Assembly (NCBI GenBank): GCA_963681505.1
Contig: OY811993.1
Span: 1,352,350-1,416,349 of the forward strand
Source: Eunapius fragilis
Lineage: Eukaryota; Porifera; Demospongiae; Spongillida; Spongillidae
DNA: 64,000 bases
Direction of reading: 5' to 3'
Within the stretch, counting starts at the first letter, position 1; every line of letters starts with the position of its first letter. A program made the translations under genes and the position numbers. Below, piece by piece: positions 12,456-20,827 of the stretch. The notes beneath the pieces were generated by a model. It saw only the letters and a program-made list of their open reading frames with translations, was not told the DNA's origin and searched no databases.

Positions 12456-12720
12456 TTGCTCAAAAACCAGTATTACAGTGTAAATACGGCGAAACCGCAA
12501 TTTGCCGCTGGCGATACAGTAGTGAGTAAATTAACTCATGTGACGTATGGCAAGGACAGACAGGTTTCTAGTAGCTCTAGGAGTAGAATGTACACTGTCA
12601 GATGGATCTGTGGAACAATATCTACTGCGTCGACAATCTACGCTCACTTACTGGCCAGTACTTCCAAAGATCGAAGCGATTGCATCCACTTGAAAGTGTT
12701 AAGCTAGGCAACCCTACTTA
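12456..12720 (+). pseudogene. Decayed retroelement-type integrase tail
   Basis: A frame reading FAAGDTVVSKL..GKDRQVS..MYTVRWICG, then after a frame change VDNLRSLTGQYFQRSKRLHP, resembles the SH3-like C-terminal end of Ty3/gypsy integrases. A second, shorter copy is at 11366-11600 within the same duplicated element, and both recur reversed in the right arm (28820-29084 and about 29940-30175). The frame is broken, so this is a relic. Family placement is tentative. Confidence 0.3.
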
Positions 12721-12966
12721 GATACCGAGGGGAGCCACAGAAAGTGACAGATGTAATTCCTCAGTTCGGATGGATGGCATACGTGTAGGCCTATAGGTGA
12801 CCAAAGCGGCAGCACTGCATGATTCGTCAAATGACAGTGACAGCGACAGCAACAGAAGGCTTAGGCAATGGTGTGGTCTCCTCTCGAGTCTGATTAATTG
12901 GGGCTAAGCTCCACTACGCTCGAACACATATCGTATGCCAATTGACAATGCTTCCTAGATTTCCCA

Positions 12967-12993
12967 TACCCCCCCCCCCCCCCCCCCCCCCTC
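12967..12993. repeat. Poly-C tract, about 26 bases
   Basis: A homopolymer C run inside the second half of the TTAA-flanked element. The paralogous position in the first half (11809-11818) has only six C, so the tract expanded from a short run. The mirror G run is at 28545-28571. Confidence 0.9.
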
Positions 12994-14165
12994 CCAATGC
13001 ACCATTCTACATGGTATTGTAGATAGGACTAGAAAGCACAATGTTCAATGGAGCGGCGGTAGAACAACCACATACAGTGCACGTGGTTTCAGTGAGGCTA
13101 AGGTACGTCCTGCACGCTGGCGTTTGAGCAGAAGGGAGCATCTACATCCGTACACGCCGCGTCATTATACAAATGCTTGATATTATTAATTTTGAAGTGG
13201 TTGTGGTGTAAATAAGCATAACTTATTAACCACAAGTTATTTCTTCGACGAATCAGGCTGTGAGTATAGCTGAATCAACTGGCTATCAGAGAAAATCAAG
13301 AGTTTAAAAACCATTATGGTTTTTATGGTCAATAATCTCTACTGTTGTGATCCTTATTTAAGGATGGTGTCAATCCTTAAATAAGGATGTGCCACTTTAT
13401 CCCTGTTTTACCACATGGACATTGATCATATTGACATCATTTAAAGTTTATTATGGAGGCTAATCAGTATACAATTGACCAATACCATTTATTTTATCTT
13501 CCTTGGTTAGCAAAAATATGCAATGTAAAAGATGATCCTTAAATAAGGATTTTTCCCTGGAGATTAAACATTAAGGATAATGACATCCTTAAATAAGGAT
13601 TTTTCTCTGGAGATTAAACATTAATGTCGCAACGTATTGCCACATTGGAGAGTTGCAACCTTGTAATGCCATGCACATAGCAAAGTGTGAATTAGTGATG
13701 AGTTCATATGAATAAATTATATAAGTTATAAATTAAAATCATGTCTTGATTTTAGGCTTAATACTAATGCAATGAAGCATACACATTATAACCAGACTAA
13801 TTTTTTAGTACATATAGTAAACTGTTTACAATTCAGTTTACTCTTTGAATGCCAAGTGCATATATACATACATACATGCACAAAAAAAGACAATTATCTG
13901 CCTCATCAAATTCACTTTGAATGCCAATGTTGATGCATATAAAGTGCAATACTGCACATGCATGTAAAACCGTAATCATGCAAATCTTGTAACATATGTG
14001 ATCCCAGTGTAAGCACATTTAGTGTGTCCAGTATAACCTGCTGGCACCTTTTGTTGCAACAACCCATAATACGAGCTAGCAGATGGGGGAAGTAAACTGG
14101 AATGATAAAATGTCAATTCAGGCATTATAGCCTATGCATGATTGAAATAGTTGATATTGATTAGA

Positions 14166-15466
14166 TATGTGTATAAATACAAGCTATACAAGCTGCAACA
14201 CCAAAACAGAAACCATCTCCTGTACATGTGAAGCCGTTATGCTGCAGAAGTCATTTAAAGTTGAATCAGAAGTAGAAATAGTTTTGTACAACACAAGATA
14301 CCATGATTTGCCAGCTCAGATGCATATATATTATGTTCAAGATGTACGTACATGTAAGTTGGACATGACCTTGAAATTAATACATGCCAGTGCAATTTAC
14401 TATGTCCATCAATTTAGGCAATCACTAACTTCTTTTGCCAAGGTAATAATAATGAGGGATAACTTAGATGAACTTTTTATACTTCTGTAACGACAGCAAA
14501 CTGTAATAATCAGCAGCCACAAGATCTGGCTGTACAAAAATAACACCAGTCTTAAAGTGCAGTTCTAGAAGAATGACCATGCTTTGTGCAGGTGTGATGT
14601 ATAAATGGCCACTATTTATACACCACGCTTGCACAGAGTGGGGATTCTTCTAGAACTGTTCTCTTCATAGTACTATGCCTGATGTTAATTTTGTCTAACC
14701 AGATTTTGTGCTTACTGATCTGCTGTGGTGTGTGAAGTGTGTAGGCAACATGATGACAGTATACAAGGCATGAAGAACAACTCTGCTGCCTGGGTCAATG
14801 GTACAAACAACCATAGACTACCTGTACTGTGAATCATGCAACTAGTTCCGAACAACATATAGCAACTTCCGATTGAAGCAAGCAAAAGCCAATGCTGTAC
14901 CCCTCACTACACGTTCACCTGTTGTTCAATCTCTATGCACAATACATGACCAATCGCAAAAGCGTTTGCGAAAATAATACCGTTTGTGATAGCAAAAGAA
15001 TCCAATGCCTTCACAAAGTACAAAGCACTGCATGAAATGGAGGTGTTGACCTTGGTCAAGCTTATAAAAGCAGGGAAAATGCTAAAGATTTTACACATTA
15101 TAATGCAGAGAGCAACAGCAAAGGCTGTTCATCTGTTATACTGGTAGAGTTTGATGAATGTACTATAACTTTTAAGTTCATCATTTTGCAATGCATTGCG
15201 CAGAACAATTAGTTCATTTACATGGTACTGGGGCTTATGTATTTATAATGCCATATATTCAAGGGTGCTTAGCAATGTCAGACCATGTCCAACCAACTCC
15301 CAATATGGTCTGACATTATGACAGGACGTTTCTGAAACTTCTGGAGGGTAACCCACTCTGTCAACATACAGGAATTGTCGCTGGATTTTGATCATTCATT
15401 GTCTTCTTGTTCCCCATTGACCCATACATATGTATTTTCATAACCCATAAATGTATGAAAACATAC
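14166..15466. other. Arm segment with short unrecognised frames
   Basis: Apart from the stem-loop at 14561-14665, the segment holds two short open frames (14167-14490 plus, 14907-15098 minus) repeated in the other arm. It also has a small hairpin at about 15276-15318, where AATGTCAGACCATG pairs with TATGGTCTGACATT. No family is recognised. Confidence 0.4.
14561..14665. repeat. Imperfect 50-bp stem-loop (left-arm copy)
   Basis: CAGTTCTAGAAGAATGACCA pairs with the downstream inverse ending ATTCTTCTAGAACTG. The intervening halves (GTGCAGGTGTGATGTATAAA and TTTATACACCACGCTTGCAC) also pair with a few mismatches. The mirror copy is 26874-26978. It could be a tiny foldback element or a transcribed hairpin; transcription is not shown. 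Confidence 0.7.
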
Positions 15467-15699
15467 CTCCATGAATAATTAGTTTCCACCGAACAAGTTT
15501 GTGATGGCCATCAAGATGCCTAGATATAGGATGATATAGTATAGACAATTATATTCTAATGGTAAACTATAATTACTTTGCAAATTGCACATTTAATAAA
15601 TGCAGAGGGATGTGTGTGTTTAGTACTTAATTAGATATTGTATTAAAAATATACAACCATACGTCTATTAGAATAGAGCAAGCACAGTACAAAATGACC

Positions 15700-16010
15700 C
15701 CACAAATATTTGATAAAATGCATTGCATTTGAAACACTAGAACTTCCGAATGGTGAAGGTTATTAACTTCTACTTTCAACACAACATACAAAAGCATTTC
15801 TCTACATTTTGCAGGCTTGCACTAGCATGGTACCAATGTTAAAAGGTCCGATACCCATGGGGTTCAAAACCACCACATACTTGTGTAGGAGTGTTCAAAT
15901 CGATTCAAAGTTGGTGTGTATGTGCGTTATTAAATTGTTCTGTTTGTTAAATTATATTCTATCTGTTACAGAGATACAGCTGTGGAAAATTTATGCTTGA
16001 CTTGTGCCAT
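15700..16010 (+). repeat. Diverged relative of the 10.4-kb element's end
   Basis: Blocks such as GGTTATTAACTTCTACTTTCAACAC and CCGATACCCATGGGGTTCAAA align by eye with 40570-40700 (GTTATTGACTTCCTATTTTCAAC and CCAATACCCCTTGGGGTTCAAA), in the same order and orientation. The similarity continues about 120 bases beyond the inner border of the left arm (15891), whereas the right arm is cut at 25648. This suggests the giant inverted repeat and the 10.4-kb element belong to related transposon families. Confidence 0.55.
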
Positions 16011-16268
16011 TATTGCATGCAACCTGCATTCCATTCTCCCGATTCATAACTTCTTTGTCCTGCCCCTTCTCCGCCTTAAAGCAGTTTTGCCTTGCCAACG
16101 CAATACATTTATGTGGTCAAATCACAAGAACACTTTTCACTTTACATGTGATTGTACCAAATATACTGACCCAAGTGAATGTTTGCAGTAATCATGTGCC
16201 TCCCATGCACATCTGAGACGTCACTAGGTGGCAGTATTAAACATGACACGTATAACTCCTACCTAATG

Positions 16269-16902
16269 TAGGCAATTGAATAATCCTTCTCTACTCTAAT
16301 ATAATAAATCCCTTGTAACTGTTATATTTCCCACACCTTATATTCTCCCTGCATGCCATGCCCACTCAGCTGTTGTTGGTCATGGTCTGACTCACACATT
16401 TTTACAAACGTGCCTGTATGCTGTTTCACACAACCTATGCTATTCTTGAGCACACACATGCACTATATGTGTTGTGTATGTGTTTATTAAAGCATCCTAT
16501 TTGTATATGTAAACTTCTAGTTGTACACATATCAGTGCATACGTGTGCTTGTGTACTAAAAGAACACCCAGGTTGTAGGTACCAGGGATGTGTACTTCTT
16601 GTTGTACACCAAAAAAACACTCATTGTTGAAGGTACATGTGTATGTGTGCTTCTAGTTGTGCACCAAAAGAACACCCAACCTTGTAAGTACCAGTCATGT
16701 GTGCTTTTAGTTGTGTACCAAAAAAGTACCCACCTTGCATACGCTAATTGTGCACCAAAAGAACACAAAAAATGTGTGAGTCAGACCATGACCAACAACA
16801 GCTGAGTGGGCATGGCATGCAGGGAGAATATAAGGTGTGGGAAATATAACAGTTACAAGGGATTTATTATATTAGAGTAGAGAAGGATTATTCAATTGCC
16901 TA
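16269..16902. mobile_element. Foldback (MITE-like) element with 134-bp arms
   Basis: Arms 16269-16402 and 16769-16902 are near-perfect inverse copies (TAGGCAATTGAATAATCC at one end, the inverse at the other). They are consistent with TA duplication plus GGCAATTGAATAATCC terminal repeats. The 366-base centre is a minisatellite of a roughly 57-66-base unit containing GTTGTGCACCAAAAGAACAC. No protein is encoded. Confidence 0.8.
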
Positions 16903-17426
16903 AACACTGAACACTCCCGTAGGAAAATAATTTAAGCGTACCGCGATAAATCACGATACAACCGCTTAACTGCGTTATTGCGCGGCGGTTAATTAAATCA
17001 CGATTTATCGCTGTTATTGGGACTCAACGCGATCGCGCGATCAAGTCACAGTTGGACGAAGTAAAGCGGTTTACAAATCCAGCTGATGCAGACTCCATGA
17101 ACTAAGAAATTCTACTCAGCTCATGAGCAAGTAAGAATCAGAACCTGAGAACATGTATAGTTCGATACCTCTGCCGATCGACCTCATAAGTTTCAGTGCG
17201 CTATATTTGGAGCGCACTCGTATACACACTGCAGAACATTTATAGTGACAACTTTGTCGTACCTTCAGTTCGATTTTATGTATTTTTAGCATGCAATGAT
17301 GTGTCTTTACACTTCAGTGTTTTTTTTTTTTTTTCATATGCATGTCTTACAGGTGTTGAATGCATATATACACATTCTGGCTAATGAGTTATGGGGGCTC
17401 TATCCATTATTATCACTTTGGACAGG

Positions 17427-17467
17427 TTTCCATATTGAGAGAAGGACATGTTCCAGTTCCGTCAGGT
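17427..17467 (+). other. Possible upstream exon of the array gene
   Basis: TTTGGACAG precedes this segment and GTGAGT follows it, so it has the same splice context as the array units. It reads VSILREGHVPVPSG in one frame. It may be the ancestral or preceding exon. Family unknown. Confidence 0.35.
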
Positions 17468-17555
17468 GAGTCATATATGTTAATATAGCAAGTTGTAAAT
17501 ATATACTTCATCACCCTTTGTAACTTGACATGATAGTCTTTGTAACTTTGGACAG

Positions 17556-19020
17556 GATCAGGTCTGGACACTCTTAGATTCACTACACCTCACTACAGCA
17601 GTCTACCCCATAGAAAGGCGTGCCATATGGGCGTGGTTCCGTCAAGTGAGTCATGTGTTTCTGCATATGTTCAAATTTCTATTTCTATTACCCTCTGTAA
17701 CTTTGGACAGGATGGTCTGGACACTCTTAGATTCACTACACCTCACTACAGCAGTCTACCCCATAGAAAGGCGTGCCATATGGGCGTGGTTCCGTCACGT
17801 GAGTCATGTGTTTCTGCAAATGTTCAAATTTCTATTTCTATTACCCTCTGTAACTTTGGACAGGATGGTCTGGACACTCTTAGATTCACTACACCTCACG
17901 ACAGCAGTCTACCCCATAGAAAGGCGTGTCGTATGGGCGTGGTTCCGTCACGTGAGTCATGTGTTTCTGCAAATGTTCAAATTTCTATTTCTATTACCCT
18001 CTGTAACTTTGGACAGGATGGTCTGGACACTCTTAGATTCACTACACCTCACTACAGCAGTCTACCCCATAGAAAGGCGTGTCATATGGGCGTGGTTCCG
18101 TCACGTGAGTCATGTGTTTCTGCAAAAGTTCAAATTTCTATTTCTATTACCCTCTGTAACTTTGGACAGGATGGTCTGGACACTCTTAGATTCACTACAC
18201 CTCACGACAGCAGTCTACCCCATAGAAAGGCGTGTCATATGGGCGTGGTTCCGTCACGTGAGTCATGTGTTTCTGCAAAAGTTCAAATTTCTATTTCTAT
18301 TACCCTCTGTAACTTTGGACAGGATGGTCTGGACACTCTTAGATTCACTACACCTCATGGACAGCAGTCTACCCCATAGAAAGGACGTGTCATATGGGCG
18401 TGGTTCCGTCAAGTGAGTCATGTGTTTCTGCATATGTTCAAATTTCTATTTCTATTACCCTCTGTAACTTTGGACAGGATGGTCTGGACACTCTTAGATT
18501 CACTACACCTCACTACAGCAGTCTACCCCATAGAAAGGCGTGTCATATGGGCGTGGTTCCGTCACGTGAGTCATGTGTTTCTGCATATGTTCAAATTTCT
18601 ATTTCTATTACCCTCTGTAACTTTGGACAGGATGGTCTGGACACTCTTAGATTCACTACACCTCACTACAGCAGTCTACCCCATAGAAAGGCGTGTCATA
18701 TGGGCGTGGTTCCGTCACGTGAGTCATGTGTTTCTGCAAAAGTTCAAATTTCTATTTCTATTACCCTCTGTAACTTTGGACAGGATGGTCTGGACACTCT
18801 TAGATTCACTACACCTCACTACAGCAGTCTACCCCATAGAAAGGCGTGTCATATGGGCGTGGTTCCATCACGTGAGTCATGTGTTTCTGCAAAAGTTCAA
18901 ATTTCTATTTCTATTACCCTCTGTAACTTTGGACAGGATGGTCTGGACACTCTTAGATTCACTACACTCACGACAGCAGTCTACCCCATAGAAAGGCGTG
19001 TCATATGGGCGTGGCTTCGT
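17556..19020 (+). repeat. Tandem array of 10 exon-like units, 153-bp period
   Basis: Units start with GAT at 17556, 17711, 17864, 18017, 18170, 18323, 18478, 18631, 18784 and 18937. The period is 153 except for two 155-base steps. Each unit has a pyrimidine-rich acceptor (TAACTTTGGACAG|GAT), about 88 bases of exon-like sequence and a donor (CGTCA[A/C]|GTGAGT). Because 153 is a multiple of three, unspliced sequence stays open in two frames for about 250 codons, giving 51-residue repeats. Spliced 88-base units would shift frame at each junction. The array looks like an amplified exon with its flanking intron. Confidence 0.9.
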
Positions 19021-19116
19021 CAGATTACTCAACATCTAGCAACACAAGAACTTGGAACGTGCATTTACCTTCGTTTGTTTGGCATGTTCACGAATCCTGA
19101 GTTTTTGGAACTATGA
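18937..19116 (+). CDS. Terminal exon of the array gene, unrecognised
   Basis: The last array unit lacks the donor and instead continues into a unique tail. With the acceptor at 18937 in phase 0 the frame runs DGLDTLRF, then TAVYPIERRVIWAWLRQ, and ends MFTNPEFLEL at the stop in 19114-19116. A one-base deletion in this unit (CTACACTCACG instead of CTACACCTCACG) is what joins the two alternative array frames. I do not recognise the family. The unique tail with a clean stop suggests a real 3' exon. Confidence 0.4.
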   Translation, partial: DGLDTLRFTTLTTAVYPIERRVIWAWLRQITQHLATQELGTCIYLRLFGMFTNPEFLEL

Positions 19117-19358
19117 TTGTTATGTACGATTTAGCAACATACAGAACCAATCATTTGTATTTGGGTCAAGGTCTTTCCTCTTCTTAAAAATAGATCAACT
19201 GAGTTGAACTGTCTATTCTACATACTTTAGAATTCAAAAGTGCCGTTCTTTTGGCCATAATAAATGGAACACTAAAACAAAAAATTTCTCCCATACAGGC
19301 ACTGATTCTGTTCTAATATTGCTTTGCTGCATATACACATAAATTAAATTACAAGAGG

Positions 19359-19689
19359 TCAATTAATAAACGCATAACCATTTGGAGGTAGAACAACACA
19401 TTGCTTCTCCTGCACTGTTATGGAGACACAAAGTGAGGTCAGATGTTTAGCCTCAATATATATCAATTCATCTTTTTCACTGACGCACTTAAATGTTTTT
19501 AATAAGTATTCATTCACTTCCGTTGTTGATTTTGTAGCTGCTCTAGACTTATGTGGTCTTAATGGTTTGATTGCACAGAGTATTGATCTTTGCCTTGATA
19601 TAAGTGTCCTCGAGGCGTATCGTGATTTAGTCCTCGCTGGAATTGACGCATCTGTATTGTATAGATATACTCTCTTCATCGTTATCCTG
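19359..19689 (-). CDS. Unrecognised basic protein, terminal exon
   Basis: The minus-strand frame of about 110 codons begins after a candidate acceptor (TTTAATGCCAG|GATAACG), reads DNDEERVYLYNTDASIPA and ends VVLPPNGYAFIN. Composition is basic and hydrophilic, unlike the hydrophobic plus-strand frame over the same bases, so I prefer the minus strand. It converges with the array gene that stops at 19116. No upstream exon in matching phase was found, so the 5' part is unknown. It could also be a lone fragment. Confidence 0.35.
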
Positions 19690-19956
19690 GCATTAAATTA
19701 ATTTTTATTAATGATATACATTACATGCACATGCGCAGGTCATGCATTTTACCAGCTGCTGCTTTCATTTCTGCCATTACTATCATTTCCACCAGCTGCC
19801 CCTGTCTATACCTCTCTGTACGGTCTGTACTATTTACCAGCAACTCTGAGACCCCGCTCCCACATGACTCTAAGGACAGTCAGCGCTTCCTGGTCTGGTA
19901 TGTATTGTGCGTCGAACATAAATACATCTTGCAATGTGTCTTTACTTGTACCGTAG

Positions 19957-20109
19957 TTGCCACACACGCTGTTGTTCTGTTTACAGCGAATGACAGCGTG
20001 TCTATTGTGCCGGTCAAGCGGATCATCGAAGAAAACATACAAGTAAAACAACCTTGCAGTGTAAGATGGACCGATTACACAGTTTATGAAGGCACGCTTC
20101 AGGCTATAG
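19957..20109 (+). CDS. Exon resembling the N-terminal module of BEN proteins
   Basis: The frame reads AVVLFTANDSVSIVPVKRII, then CSVRWTDYTVYEGTLQAIG, before a GT donor (CTATAG|GTTCGT). The pattern (valine-rich strand, acidic turn, VKRI, then CxVRW, YEG, AIG) is like the small beta-rich module that precedes the coiled coil and BEN domain in some invertebrate BEN proteins. The acceptor may be CCGTAG at 19956 or TTTACAG at 19986. It lies 3.7 kb upstream of the BEN exons on the same strand and could be its first coding exon, separated by later rearrangements. That link is an inference. Confidence 0.4.
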
Positions 20110-20580
20110 GTTCGTGAGAAACAATGTATTTGTATGTTGAGATGCAGAGCGAAACTTGGTGATCAGGAACTCATCACAGGAAAAAAAGTTAGGAATACTA
20201 CAGAGAAATACCACGGTTTACTACTGCAGTAATAATTATACAGCAGTCTTACATTACTTTGCACCAACTGATATCGCTGTTATTTTAAATGCTGCAAATA
20301 TCTAGCTAATGCTACAAAATGTCATAGAACGCATTGAGGACCATTGTAACTGGCGTTGAAACAATTGCATTCTGATGTAAATGATGAAATGCAACGATTT
20401 ACCACCGATGTCGAAATACAGTCACGTGAGAAAATTCTTATCTTTAGCCTCGTTCGCAGACACACAATTCAAATCGTTGGGCGCGGCCCAACATGCATCT
20501 GCGCAGGCGCTAAGGTCGTACTATGAAGCGGGAACTCCTTTCGAATTTAAAATCTAGGATGCGCGGGGTGGCAAGGGGCT

Positions 20581-20611
<31 letters not shown>
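20581..20611. repeat. Poly-G tract, about 30 bases
   Basis: An uninterrupted G run following GGGGTGGCAAGGGGCTG, capable of G-quadruplex formation. It lies close to the midpoint (about 20770) of the giant palindrome. Confidence 0.9.
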
Positions 20612-20615
<4 letters not shown>

Positions 20616-20827
20616 CACAGTTTGCTTGTATCAAAGTGGTAAGATGATACACATTTGCTTCTGTGCGTTTTACTGTCCGAGCTTTCATTTTGTCCAGAAA
20701 AATGTAAAAGGTTTTAACCGATTCCGGCCAGATTAATTATCCGCAATTGCGCACCCATACGGCCGTAAATTTTTTTCATTTTTAACGGGCGAGCGTCGAG
20801 TGGCATATAGGAGCAGAAGAAAGCGGT

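Larger units (their letters stand above)
11163..13620. mobile_element. TTAA-flanked repeat element (left-arm copy)
   Basis: TTAA lies at 11159-11162 and 13621-13624. The ends are inverted: TGTTTAATCTCCAG at the left and CTCTGGAGATTAAACA at the right. Inside is an internal direct duplication of about 1.1 kb (roughly 11163-12140 and 12290-13400), and the 16-base palindrome ATCCTTATTTAAGGAT recurs at least eight times. TTAA duplication is typical of piggyBac and Kolobok elements, but no transposase is visible. It sits in the intron between integrase exons 3 and 4. The mirror copy is 27919-30377. Confidence 0.55.
10331..15519 (-). pseudogene. Inverted duplicate of integrase exons 3 and 4
   Basis: Exon 3 copy is 15467-15519 and exon 4 copy is 10331-11073, both on the minus strand and matching 26020-26072 and 30467-31209. 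The two catalytic acidic residues in exon 4 and the first one in exon 3 (HLDGHHK) are intact. This copy lacks exons 1-2: nothing upstream on the minus strand (15.5-17 kb) encodes the N-terminal helix-turn-helix part. It is therefore a headless copy, yet it has no premature stop. If transcribed, it would be antisense to nothing in this arm but complementary to the functional copy's 3' half. Confidence 0.7.
4441..15891 (+). repeat. Left arm of giant inverted repeat (11.45 kb)
   Basis: Every position x in this block has its complement near 41540 minus x in the block 25648-37099. Examples are 4441 to 37099, 10331 to 31209 and 14167 to 27372. Only scattered single-base differences and a one-base indel between about 11.9 and 13.8 kb were noticed. 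The outer border is abrupt at 4441, inside a minisatellite. The inner border is 15891, after TTGTGTAGGAG. From outside in, the arm carries two minisatellites, an AT palindrome, the GGGACAGTGTCC boundary at 5870, a reversed coiled-coil gene, reversed integrase exon 4, a TTAA-flanked element, small hairpins and reversed integrase exon 3. Confidence 0.95.

Noticed and set aside
17627..18416. A 250-residue repetitive protein encoded without introns by the 153-bp array
   Set aside because: Two frames are equally open simply because the period is a multiple of three, and every unit carries splice sites; I list it as an exon-like repeat instead.
17556..19020. CRISPR-like array
   Set aside because: Whole 153-bp units are repeated without variable spacers, and the surroundings are eukaryotic with introns.
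19420..19701. Plus-strand hydrophobic 93-residue protein
   Set aside because: The opposite strand has a more protein-like composition and a splice acceptor; the plus frame looks like its shadow.
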